Assembly (NCBI GenBank): GCA_027475525.1
Contig: JAMWFC010000051.1
Coordinates: forward strand, 3,270,616 to 3,334,615
DNA: 64,000 nucleotides
From: Macrolepiota albuminosa
Taxonomy: Eukaryota > Basidiomycota > Agaricomycetes > Agaricales > Agaricaceae
Reading direction: 5' to 3'
In this document: piece by piece, positions 47,575 to 58,462 of the stretch
Layout of the letters: each line of letters starts with the position of its first letter
How positions within the stretch are numbered: position 1 is the stretch's first letter
Position numbers and translations under genes: made by a program
Notes under the pieces: model-generated
What the model saw: the letters and a program-made list of their open reading frames with translations, nothing else
Database searches by the model: none
Told to the model about the DNA's origin: nothing

Positions 47575-48399
47575 ACGGATCGTAGCTCATTTGATAAATA
47601 ATAGACTGTTTGTCATGTGCTGTAAGCTTGGAAGGACAACCTCCAGGATGATTCTCTTTGTTGCTTTCCAGTTCTTTGCTGATTCTCCCCACAGTGCCCT
47701 TTCCCAGGCCAGTTTTTGCTTGGATTGAAACAGGTTGCATAATGGTGGTAGAGTGTCAAGAAGGTGATTGGTTGAAGTTAAACATGTCAAATTAGTACAA
47801 ACAAGGTCACATGACATTGTTTATACTTCCCACAAGTTGTTTCCATCTTCTACTGCTAAAAAGTATTGAGAAAATATAAAAATTAAATTGAGTCAAAAAA
47901 CTGCCTCAATGATTGAATATTTTGTCTGATTTATTAATAATCAAGTTCTTGTCCAAATCACATGATCTATACATCATTATAAAGCCAGGATGCAGTTGTA
48001 TATCATGTGATTTTCTACAATTTTTTGCTTAGGTAATTGTTGCACACTATATGAATCTTTCCAAAAAGGTGAAACATTGGGACAGTTTTTTGAGCCAGTG
48101 TATATCTATAATCAGTTTTGACAGTTTCTGACTAAGGCTGACAAATACTTGCTTTGTTCATTTGTTTTTTTGGTTAGTTTTTCAGTAGAAAAGAAAAAAA
48201 AAGATATTAATTAATGAAAAAGCATATTTGTTAAATATTTCAGTGTACAATATGTCTCGGACACATGTGGGAGGTGTCTGGAGTCTGTGGCTGTGGCTGA
48301 GGCCAAAACATGATTTAGTGGACACCAGTTTTCACACCCCATGTGTTCTTAAACCAAACAGCATCAACTTTTCCATGGTTTTAACATTATAGTAAGTAA

Positions 48400-48695
48400 A
48401 CTACACTACAAAGTAAGTGTTGATTGATTGATTGATATACAAATATTAATAACCATTCTTATAGCAAAACTTCAAAACTTAATTACAAAGTAAGTATTGA
48501 TTGATTGATAGATAGATATTAATAAATGATCAATTTAGCTACAACTTTGAAATTTGATTACAAAGTAAGTATTGACTGATTGATTGATTGATGACCATTA
48601 ACAAACATTCTTATAGCAAAATTTTCAAACTCAACTACAAAGTAAGTAAATGATTGATTGATTGATTGATTGATTGATGATTCTTAACAAACATT
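48400..48695. repeat. Minisatellite with (GATT)n blocks
   Basis: Four units of about 80 bp, each CTACAAAGTAAGT followed by 2-6 GATT repeats and an AT-rich tail (TTAACAAACATTC). GATT counts vary between units. Non-coding 5' region of the Helitron. Confidence 0.75.
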
Positions 48696-48777
48696 CAATA
48701 GCTCAACAACTTTCAGCTATTGATTGATGTATTTGAGCTTAGAAAATGCTTAAAATCTTCAACTACTCATTCTAATA

Positions 48778-50100
48778 ATGAACCCAGTACTCCTGAAGGT
48801 CAAAGACAGCAGGCTACAACAGTTACAAATGACTGATCCTGATGAGCATCATGCAAATAGAAGTAGAAGATCTACTTCAGTGGTTATACCACTTCATTTT
48901 GGAACTGGGGGTATGGGATCTGGGAATATGAGAATTGGAAGAAATGATCAGATTGCCTCTAGCTCTTTGAGGAGGCCTATTGGACCAACTGTTGCTGTGG
49001 ATTTATTTGCATCTGAGGATGTACAACTTGAAACTACAGAATTGGGGGATATGAGAACTGGGGGAAATAATCAAATTGCTTCAAGCTCTGGAGGAAATAC
49101 TTCTAGCTCTTTGAGGAGGCCTGTTGGACCACCAACTGTTGCTGAGGATCTATTTGCTAGGGCTATTCCTGAAACTCATTTATCTGAAGGATGGAATGCT
49201 CCTTTGCAAAATCCAATTCCTAGAATGATACCACCTCTACCTCTTTCTGCATATAGAGCTCCTTATGTGCCTTCAATAGTAGCACCTCTACCAACTGCTG
49301 TGCATGGAGGAGATTATAGAGTGGGATCAGTTAATCAGCCTGTAGTTGGTGGGACTGCTATGAGTATACCTGAAACTCATTTGCCCAAAGGTTGAAATGC
49401 TCTTTTATTGAATCCTATACCTCGAATGCCTGCTTTGCATGGGCCTGCTTTACCAAACTTCATAATGCCACTATCACTGCCACCTGCACTTGGGAATAGA
49501 GAAAGACAAATTAACCAGCAGGTTGCTCCCATACAAGCACAAATATTAGCAGCATTGCAAGACCAACAAAGGTTGAGGCATATTGCTGCAGCTGAGGAGC
49601 AGGATAAACAATGGCAGGCACTAGCAGTATTGCAAGAGCAGCAATGGCTCAGACATGTTGCTATGGCTGAAGAGGAGAAGAGGCAACAAGAGTGGCAAAG
49701 ACAACAACAGGCATTAGCAGTATTGCATGAGCAACAACAGCTTAGAGATATTGCTATAGCTGAAGAGCAGGCAGTAGCAGAGGTACAAAGGGCTTTACAT
49801 CAGCTAGAGGTGAGACAAAAATAACTTTTAAAGCCTGCTTTGACTGATAAAAGTTAATAGCATGTAGATCTTAACCCTGAGCATAGGCCTTTAAATGAGG
49901 CCAGGGCTGAAAGGATCTTACATAACTGGGAACAGCAATGTTTAGCTATTCTTGAAGAGGATTTTAATGATTTGGATCTTTATGGATTAGAAAATATCCA
50001 TGCAGCTTTTGATGAAATGCTTCAAAATCCTTTGAAATATTTGGAGCATCTCATAGACATTGAGATTGATTCAAATCTACTAGATAGATGATCCTAGGAA
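48778..50100 (+). pseudogene. N-terminal open frame of the Helitron (low-complexity, Q-rich)
   Basis: Two adjacent frames, 48,778-49,395 and 49,408-49,824, are separated by a TGA in a repeated block (IPETHLSEGWNAPLQNPIPRM, then IPETHLPKG*NALLLNPIPRM). The rest continues as NPEHRPLNEARAERIL and ends near 50,090. The centre has Q-rich repeats of the type ALAVLQEQQWLRHVAMAEEE, repeated three times. Similar proline- and glutamine-rich leaders precede Rep in fungal Helitrons. Function unknown; frames are broken. Confidence 0.55.
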
Positions 50101-50177
50101 TGATCCTGCTGAGAATATAGAGGAGGACTTGGAGTATGTGAATTTACCTGGGGATAACAGACAGCAAAATCTACCAG

Positions 50178-50771
50178 TGTAAGGGCGACCTCTAGAGGCT
50201 GTGGCTCAGTCACACAGCTGGCAGAGGGAGATCCAAAGTGTATTAGAATATATACTGACAATATCAAGATAGCTACTCACCTGGCAGAGGGAGATCCAAA
50301 GAGAACAAGTCTGGGGATTCCCTATGCCAGGTTGGACGCTTCTGGGGCCTCTGAAGCATGGGAAACAACTGTACAGTACAACAAAACCTTAAAAACTTGA
50401 AAATTGACTAACCAAACAAGTGTGCAAACAAGGGAGGAAAACTCCGGACTTTAGAAGTCAGAAAGGCAAACTCCGGCTTATCTAAGCAGCCTGGAGCGGT
50501 GCTGAAGGGCCCACACTTGTCTGAGTGATAGCTAAAGAACCAGAGCACCTCAAAGGTTGAGAATAGTACTAACAGATAGTGTTGAAAAAGTAGTAACAGC
50601 AAATGAGAGAATGATAGAAGAAATAAGGAAGTGAATGAAAGGAGAGTGAAGGAATAAAGAGTGAAAGAAGAAAGGAATGAGGAGTCCCCTGACAAAGAAA
50701 TAAGGAAGTGAATGAAAGGAGAGTGAAGGAATAAAGAGTGAAAGAAGAAAGGAATGAGGAGTCCCCTGACA
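50178..50771 (+). mobile_element. Solo LTR, family A, inside the Helitron ORF
   Basis: TGTAAGGGCGACC...TCCCCTGACA with the target duplication ACCAG at 50,173-50,177 and 50,772-50,776. Removing the LTR and one ACCAG rejoins the coding sequence as DNRQQNLPVPPDLQRIQQ, which proves the insertion. Same family as 11,285-11,860, here in + orientation. Confidence 0.9.
50618..50771. repeat. Exact 77-bp tandem duplication at the LTR end
   Basis: Copies 50,618-50,694 and 50,695-50,771 are identical; the second ends at the LTR border. Confidence 0.93.
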
Positions 50772-53080
50772 ACCAGTACCTCCTGACTTACAGAGAATAC
50801 AACAACCTAATGATGTTCAGCCTAGGAATGCTCTTCCAACAGGAAGACAGCATTACATAGATGGATCTCCTTCACACTGTCTTAGTTCTTTGGATATTGC
50901 ATGTCTACACTGTCATGTTCTACATTTTGATGCTAAAAAGCTCTCCAAGTCTACTAGACGTAATCCAAAGTTTGGCATGTGCTGTTTACAAGGGCAGATT
51001 GATTTGCCCAGACTTGCCAATACTCCACCAGAACTGCTTGGCTTACTCCAAGGCCATCATGCTCTTTCTGATGCTTTCAAAGCATCTATTTGTCAAATAC
51101 AATGCTGCTTTTGCATTTACATCTCTGGGAGTCAAAATTGACCATGCAATTATCAATGCTCCTGAGCCATATAGCTTTAGAATTAATGGAGAGCTCCATC
51201 ATCCGACAAGTGCTTTGCTTCCAACTGAAGGCAATCATCCTGTGTATGCACAACTCTACTTCTATGATCACAATCAACAATTGGCTTTTCGTCAAGGAAG
51301 CAATCCTAGATTGGATCCTCAGATAATGGCCTCTTTGTAAGATATGCTTCATCAAGTCAATCCCTTTATTGGCTTATACAAGCTTGCAAAGCAGATTATG
51401 ACAGAAGTTCCTGAAGGCCAACCACAAAGGCTTTTTGTTCAACTTAGGGCTGACTTTGGAGATCATCAACACTATAACAACCCTAATGAACAGGAAGGAG
51501 TTGCAGCAATTATACCAGGAGATGGCTCTGAAGAACAACCAGATCATCATGACATAGTCCTGCATCTGCATGGAGGTCAATTGAAGCAAATTAGCCATTT
51601 ACACCCCTATTACACTCCTCTGCATTACACCATCATATTTCCAACTAGAGAACCTAGATTTTATACCAATATTCAATCTCAATTTGGACCAGCTAATGCT
51701 GCATTGCTTTGGAGTGACAGACTATTCCAGCAATATGTTGTGGATGCATGGGCATCAACTGAGCAGAACAAACTCAATTGGGTCCAACACAATCAACAGA
51801 AGATTAGAGCTGAAGTTTATTAAGGGGTGGTTGATGCTGCCACTGGAGATAACAGATATTGTTGCCAGAGTATTTGAACTCAAGAAAAATGCTCTTTTGA
51901 AGGATATAAAAGATGGTCTCTTTGGAAAATGTGTGGCATCTGTCCATACCATTGAATTCCAAAAGAGGGGACTTCCACATATACATATCTTGATCTTTTT
52001 CCATCATCATGACAAGATCAAAGATGCAGCTCATGTGGACACTATTGTTTCTGCTCAAATTCCTGATCCAGTGACTCAGCCTCAATTGTATCAGGTATTG
52101 GCTTTGCTTGAATTATCAATGCAGTGACTGACCTTTGTTATTAGGTTGTTACTACCAATATGGTCCATGGTCTATGTGGAGCAGATTTTCCCAATGCCAA
52201 GTGCATGGTAGATGGCAATTGTTCCAAGAGATATCCCAAGGAATTCCAGGAAGCTACATAGTATGGCAATGGACTATCTTCAATATGCCAGACCCAACAA
52301 TGACCAATTTTTTGAAAAGCATGGTTGTCATTATAACAATCATAATGTTGTCCCATACAATCTATATCTCTCAGCCAAATTCCAATGTCATATCAATGTG
52401 GAAGTCTGTGCTTCAGTAGATGCAATAAAATACATTCCCAAGTACATCTACAGGGCCATGATAGGACAACTTTGGAGGTTGCTAGGAATGAGAGGGATGA
52501 ATTCAAAGAACACTTAGATGCCAGATACATTTCTGCCCCTGAAGCTTGCTGGCACATCTTTAAATTCAACATGCATGCTGAATATCCTTCAGTGTACAGA
52601 TTGCCTGTGCACTTGGAAAACCAGCAGGAAGTCTATTTTTCAGATGATGAACCGATACAGGTGGTGGCTGCTAGACCCAATACAGACAAGACTGCACTCA
52701 CAGCTTGGTTTGAAACCAACACCAAGTTTCTCAATAATAACATCACTTATCAGACCTTTCCAACCAAGTTTGTTTATGAGGCATTTAAATGGACTTGGAA
52801 GGAGAGACAGAGAGGTACAGCTATTGGAAGGATGCACTTTGCTTCACTCAGACAGGGAGAAAGGTTTTATCTCAGAATGCTCTTGACTGTTGTAACCAAT
52901 GCAACTTCATGGGCTGATCTCAGGACAGTTAATGGCTTTCCCTATCCAACTTATCAGGAAGTATGCAAGGCTGTAAATCTTTTGGAGGATGATGCAGAAT
53001 GGAGGCCACCAACCACAATCTGTCACTGTTATAATGCCCAAAAACTGAGGACAAGCAAGAAGTGTATAACCAGTATTTTG
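50772..53080 (+). pseudogene. Helitron Rep (HUH endonuclease) with an internal deletion
   Basis: Rep nicks and joins single strands during rolling-circle transposition. The zinc-finger-like block CLHCHVLHFDAKKL...GMCCLQGQIDLPRL (about 50,905-51,030) is followed by FTSLGVKIDHAIINAPEPYSFRINGE and the Helitron-like N domain (YKLAKQIMTEVPEGQPQRLFVQL, HHDIVLHLHGG, YTPLHYTIIFP). The HUH motif is in FQKRGLPHIHILIF (51,958-51,999), and the two-tyrosine region is in KYIPKYIY (52,430-52,453). Between QGVVDAATGDN-like sequence (51,820-51,855) and VARVFELKKNALL, the usual NPKWPEI-type motif is missing, apparently deleted. An intron at about 52,096-52,144 is likely. The helicase domain is absent after EACWHIFKFNMHAEYPSV...LLEDDAEW. 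Confidence 0.75.
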
Positions 53081-53084
53081 GGGG

Positions 53085-53711
53085 AACCAATTACTTATCA
53101 TTGATAGGTTCCCTACTTTATGCTATACAGACTCACCCCAATATCCAATTTGCAGTCAATCTACTTGCCCAATTTTCAAATGATCTGGGCATCTCTCACC
53201 TTGCAGCATGCTAATAAATCTTACAATATCTTAGGCCACACCTTGTGGGATGGAGCAATGCAAATTGGGCACAAGATAACTATGATTGTCAATCTATTAG
53301 TGGATGTCATTACAATCTCAATATAAGCTTTATTTCCTGGTCATCAAAGAAACAATCAGTTACAGCTACTTCAACTGAATATATTGCATCATCCAACACC
53401 ACAAGAGAGGCTATCTGGTTACAAAACCTGCTCAAAACTTTGGACTTTCAACAAGCAGATGCTATGATCATTCATACAGACAGCACCAATAGTATTGCCC
53501 TTTCTAAAAATCCCATTGGTTATTCATGCACAAAACATACATATCAATATTTGATACCATTTAATATACAAACATATAACTCATGGCAACATACAGTTAT
53601 CACACATGATGTGATTGCAGACATGTTAACCAAAGCTCTATCACAAGAGACATTTGAAAAGTATCACACAACAATAGGAGTCATATTGCCTTTATTACTA
53701 TCAAGTGGAAG
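53085..53711 (+). pseudogene. Copia RNase H / polyprotein 3' remnant
   Basis: From 53,085 the frame reads NYLSLIGSLLYAIQTHPNIQFAVNLLAQFSNDLG, then DANWAQDNYD, ISWSSKKQSVTATSTEYIA, EAIWLQNLLKTLDFQ, IHTDSTNSIALSKNP and DMLTKALSQETFEKY. This is the end of a Copia polyprotein (reverse transcriptase tail and RNase H), with several frameshifts. The upstream polyprotein is absent; the remnant abuts the Helitron Rep. Confidence 0.85.
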
Positions 53712-53960
53712 TGTTGACAAACTCTGGCCATCATACTATGACGTCACTTTACTATCATATACACATATGTTTTATTTACTTTATAAATTACGCTTACATT
53801 ATTTTTATATGATTCACATATAACCTCACAATATATTCACAATGCTATAAATATGTTGTTTCACTTTGGAGTCAAGCTATCTCTCAGTACTTGACTCCAT
53901 TACCATCTTGTTAATTACTGTACACGAATATATTACATTCTACCATAATGCTGCGTCACA
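53712..53960 (+). repeat. Candidate 3' LTR of the Copia remnant
   Basis: Starts TGTTGACAAACTCTGG right after a purine-rich AAGTGGAAG tract and could end at TGCGTCACA (53,960). Only one LTR is present, so the right border is a guess from the TG...CA rule. Confidence 0.5.
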
Positions 53961-54756
53961 CCTTGCTCCTTTCCAGCTCCATCTTTTAGCCAGCAGGCAT
54001 CTTGCCTTAGTCAGGGTAATACACAAAGGTCACACAATTGTATGTTTCTGTATCATTCCATTTAAACAGCTGACAAACCCCTTACACCAGCCTCAACCTC
54101 ACTTTATTTGGTTAAAGCTTTGGCTTTCAAGCTCAATGTCCAATCCTCACCTGCACTTCAAGGTTGTCAAAGATTGACCAGTCGAGTTCCTTTCAACATA
54201 AATCTCCTATCATGTTTTAGATATGAATATAATTGCTCATAGATGAATTCACATGCAAATCAACTTGTTGATTACAGTTACTCAGTCGGTATCCAAACGA
54301 CTGTATTGTGTCTATATACCTGTTGATTACAGTTACTGGTATTGAGTTAGTAAGTGGCTCTGTGTCTCTCAGTAAGGAATGTTACATACCTCAGTCGGTA
54401 TCCAAACGACTGAGGTATGTGTGATCTCCGAATCCGAATCCTCCTCCACCTACTGTACATTACCCGATCACTTCCCTCTATTCCATATTGCTCACGTGCT
54501 GTCCGGACCCACGGTGGGGTACGCGTACTGGGATCTCTTTCCAACACAACTAAATAGAATGACAGAAAAATGAAACATACGTTGTGGTGCGGAGTGGTTG
54601 TGTAGAGTCAATTGGCATTTTCTTGTGTAGTGTCAATCAGATGATAAATGAGATTAATCTAGAAGACATAGTGTCAAGTTTGATTCCTCAAGTAGCCTCT
54701 GAAATGAACAACCGAACAGATTTCATCTATTGAACATGAAAAAATCACAATAACTA
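53961..54756. other. Border region with inverted-repeat motif
   Basis: Passes from repeat to gene space. ATACCTCAGTCG and CGACTGAGGTAT form a 12-bp perfect stem around GTATCCAAA at 54,389-54,421. A shorter version, CAGTCG-GTATCCAAA-CGACTG, lies at 54,281-54,301. The phrase TTGATTACAGTTACT also occurs twice (54,268 and 54,323). No gene is visible. Confidence 0.55.
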
Positions 54757-56709
54757 TTATTCTGAGTAGATATCCTTCAACAGGTCTGCAAAGGCGGCCT
54801 CAACAGCGTTGCGCCTTTCTTATGTTTAGCTATGCGAAATCGACTGAACTAGAAGGGTCACCTTATATTGCCTTTGTCTGAAGTCCGCGGAAGCTTTCCC
54901 CGAGCAACAACCACAACTCTGTCATCAAACCGTTCATGAGGGAATAATCCGGCTTGGAATTTGTCCATGCGTTTAATTATCTTGCTTTTCATTCTGGAAG
55001 GATGTGCAATAGTATCTGCATGTGGTGCAGTAGGTTCGACGAAGAGCACAATCGGCTTGCAGTATCCGACAACGACACAGTTTTGCACAAGATCGGCACA
55101 AAAAAGGTTTACAGCATCTTCAATAGCCCTAACAACTATGTGAATAGAGAACAGCTAAGATGACTGTTGACCACTCACTTGGTGTCGCAGAGACCCATGA
55201 TATCTTTGCCTGATTTAAGCCAGTCATCACTTCTACCACCTGAAACATCTCAGAAACGTTAATGAGAAGAGGAATGTCCACACCTACGGAATATATAGCG
55301 GCCATGTTCAGTCTCTTCAAACAAATCGCCGGTTACGTGTCCATTGGGGCGATTGCGGATGGAGATATGAGGACAATTAGGTGCTTCAGCTGGTACAAAA
55401 AGATCACATAACTTCCCATAATGCTCCAAGCCATCATCATCAAGTGGTATAAATTGGATATTGCTATCTTCAATTGGTCTCATGGAGGGCAGCCTCGCTG
55501 GCTCTTTGAGGTCGGAGACGAGACATATAGCTGAAGTATGTTAAATTATCATCTCGTGCATAACAAATCAGCTCACCGATTTCTGTGCTGGCATATATAG
55601 CCTTGCGTAGGATGTGAGTGTATAGTCACCAAAAGATCTCCGAACACCTACCACAACAGGCAAACCTTGCTCTATAATCCAACGAATGTCATCTGGGTTC
55701 AATGCCTCGCCGGTATACGATATCTGCTGCATGCTACGCAAAAGTATCAAAACATCGGGATTTGTTCTCGCTATGCCGAGGAGAAGAGACAGCCTGTTCG
55801 CATAAAGGAGCATATTATTTAACCCTTCCACATTCACCATGGCCAGCAGCTCCACAGCATCGAAATCGGGTTTAGATGTTCGTATGATGCAGTGGCCAGA
55901 CGGTATTATTTTGTTTATCACTAAGATGAGTCGTTCATTAGCTTTGAAGCAATACCCATCCATAGCCGAGATACAAACTCGTAGCAGAGGCAACGTTAGC
56001 AAGGGATCCGACGTTGTTGAAGCATTTCTGCGCCTCTCCTTCTGATTGCCATGCGCGAGGCCAGTTTATGTCTGATTGGTATCTCAGCCACTTGTGTGAC
56101 TCTGGAACAGGTTTTGGGCGTCCCGAAGTTGTCCCGCTAGTGTGGAAAATCATGGCGATGGCATCGTCGTCAACTTGAGGGAGATCCAATAATTTCTCAT
56201 TTCCCACTAATGCAAGGAGCTCCGGAAAATCGGGGATGACCAGAGTAGGAACTGTAATCTTGGGAATATGATCTCTGTAGTGTTGATCAATTACTAATAC
56301 TTTCCCTCCTCGAAGTGCCAGAAGGTCGTTGATCATGGTCCCACCCTGAGTGGCCATGACGAGACTAAAAACCTGAGGGATAAATCCTGCCCGTATGATG
56401 GCATATAGGTTGACTAAATCTTCATAACGCGATCCAGTTATCCTACAAGGTAATGCAGGGGAAAAGATCACAACCTGTATTCTTGCATATATCGAAGACG
56501 TACCAGAGACCAACAACATCGTTGTGTTCTACGCCGAGTTTGCAGAATTGCTGTTGAAAGTAGATCGCTGAGGCCTCCAGATCGTGGAGGAAAGTTGAAT
56601 AGGTGATTGTTCGCCATGTAGGTTTTCCTGGCGAGCCGACGTATTCTTTGTAGAGAGGCCTTTCAGAATGGTTCACCAAGCCCTTGAGCAATGTAAGCAT
56701 GAAATGCAT
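54757..56709 (-). CDS. Stand-alone adenylate-forming enzyme (ANL superfamily, aminoadipate-reductase-like A domain)
   Basis: ANL enzymes activate a carboxylate with ATP to an acyl-adenylate. The start MHFMLTLLKGLVNHSERPLYK begins the N-domain. After an intron at about 56,440-56,505 it continues ITGSRYEDLVNLYAIIRAGF, then AMIFHTSGTTSGRPKPV (ATP loop) near 56,150, GEALNPDDIRWIIEQGLPVVVGVRRSFGDY (usually GsTE-like), NGHVTGDLFEE and GKLPRTSDKGNIRR (C-terminal lysine loop), ending RRNAVEAAFADLLKDIYSE with TAA at 54,757-54,759. There is no carrier, thioesterase or reductase domain. The length of about 550 residues fits single-domain members frequent in agaricomycetes. Substrate unknown. Several short introns; I see no definite frame break. 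Confidence 0.75.
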
Positions 56710-58462
56710 TATGATAGCGGTGGCAGTTTAAAGAGTTAGTTATATGTATCCGCCGGACTCCATGTGATACTGCGACGATCAGGATTAGAGATCAGTTCTG
56801 ACAGATCACCCATGCTCCTGCAAGCCCTCTATAATGTGTTCGTATACCCTACTTCCTCTACCTGTAGTTCTTACCAACCATTTTACTCTACAATGAGCCC
56901 TGACGAATTCTTCACTTCCAATGCATGCCATAAAATGGCGAAGAAAGGAAGCATACTCATGCAGACGTGATAATGAGGAAAATACGTTCAAGGACTGTTA
57001 CGTCGAATCTCTCTATGGTCGGATGATAAGCTCAAGGTCATCTTTCTTATCAGCAAGGTTCACAAGTCATCAATCCGAGGAAACCTTCGAGTATCCGTTT
57101 ACTCGGATCTGGTCGATGTGGCCACTGAGTTTTCATTCCGATATTCGCATTCTGATGACAAGGCTGGAGAAGTTACTATAGGAAACGCCTACATCGCAAG
57201 TCCTGAGCATATGACCTTGAATTCTGACAGACGACTTATGGATTTTCGCTAGTGTTTGACGGGATATTCCGCAGATTTCTTGTTGTTTGTACTCAGGGTA
57301 TGCCAAAGTTCGACCCGAGATGACCGAACTGAACTGTTCCCCTCTGCTCTGAATCGGGGCTGAACCGAACCTTGATGTTGTCTTCACAGAAGCTGTATTC
57401 CAGAACTACCAGAGGGCATTCCGTACGGATAAAGCATACAAAGAAGAATTCCCAATGGGATTGCATTTTCTGCCATCTCAACATGAGAAAATGTAAGATG
57501 AAGACTTCCGTTGCAGCCCACAGTGATATTGTAGCCACGCATATCCTACGACTCTAATAGAAATGGTGTATTGAACCATTTGATGTCCCTGTTACTAGGC
57601 TGTCATGAGGCCACACATGACCATTCTGGTTGACATACCTGGTATTGAAATGCTGTTGTCCTTCTAAGCATAAACCAATGGGGAAGATAAATGGCATCCG
57701 AATATCGGAGCCGGGAGTGATAGATTATTTTGACAAGAAAAAAAGGGTCACCCGGCAACAAACATCGGTCGTTCTTCATATGTAGAACAAGAAAACCATC
57801 AGTTGAACTATGTGGTTCTAGACATGAAGTTCGGAAATGTATTCGCCTACCAGAATCGTGACAAACGCGCTAGTTAAGTTACAATACAATCGCCAATAGG
57901 TTTGTCCCTCGGGCTTGTAACAACAGCATCTGTCTGACAGACAGCGTGTGATGATCAGTACAGACAATGAGGCTACAAAATGATGCTTAGATTAGTCTTG
58001 TGAGCAAGCCATAATTCTACACCGGGGATCTCGAAATATGAGTGTTGAACCGAACGGAAACAATCATCGCTGGAATCTGTCTGATCCATTTGATGAAAGA
58101 CCATGTCCCTATATTTGTTGGCAAACAAGGGGTGGCGGTTGGGTGGCGGACCATTCTTACCATTTTGTGGCTGCCCCGAAACGGACGATATCTTTTTCCT
58201 CCATCAGTGTAAACATGCTGCCTAAGCGAAGTAAGCATGTGCTATCATGCCAATGGAGTATCATATCTTTCTTTGCCAAACTTGATGAAACATCTGCTGT
58301 TCTGCGTTTTTGAACTGACTGTGGCTTGGATAACTTGGCAACACTTACGTGTTTCCAATTTGTAAAAGAGAATTAAGGATATAATAAAATAGCGTATTCC
58401 AAGGACTATTCAATATTCTGAACTATCCATCGAACATTGAAAGAGCTGCTTCAGAGATATCC
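56710..58462. other. Intergenic, no gene recognised
   Basis: Gene-like base composition, but only short open frames (for example 58,038-58,313, + strand, with a W-rich segment) that match nothing I know. It separates two divergently transcribed genes. Confidence 0.4.

Larger units (their letters stand above)
45829..47589 (+). mobile_element. Helitron-like unit 3, interrupted by a solo LTR
   Basis: Begins TCTATAATATATGGGACAAC. Its 3' hairpin is cut at 46,504 (ATTCGTGCCTTCGGCACGG) and resumes at 47,579 (ATCGTAGCTCA). The LTR at 46,505-47,574 sits in the stem. It carries 60-bp tandem subrepeats at 46,256-46,395. Without the insert it is about 687 bp. Confidence 0.7.
43344..48100 (-). mobile_element. 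Tc1/mariner transposon with full ends, split by a Helitron array
   Basis: The outer ends are CACTGGCTCAAAAAACTG at 43,344 and its complement at 48,100, each flanked by TA (43,342-43,343 and 48,101-48,102). The terminal repeats extend about 210 bp. The transposase lies on the minus strand in two parts, 43,581-44,390 (C-terminal, with WSDETKINQIG and QSLIESMPRRIKAVIKAN) and 47,590-47,817 (N-terminal, MSCDLVCTNLTC and SKQKLAWERALWG). The Helitron array 44,391-47,589 separates them. Without the insert the element would be about 1,558 bp. Frameshifts and a stop at the HUH-proximal region show the transposase was already damaged. Confidence 0.87.
48105..53080 (+). mobile_element. Decayed autonomous Helitron
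   Basis: The left end TCTATAATCAGTTTTGACAG resembles the starts of the small Helitron-like units and lies next to the right TA of the Tc1 copy. It contains a minisatellite, a Q-rich N-terminal open frame, a solo LTR and a broken Rep. The helicase part is missing, and the sequence passes into a Copia remnant near 53,085. The right terminus was not found. Confidence 0.7.

Noticed and set aside
48778..49395. 205-codon frame as a host gene
   Set aside because: It lies between Helitron ends and Rep, repeats a block found in the next frame, and fits a Helitron leader protein.
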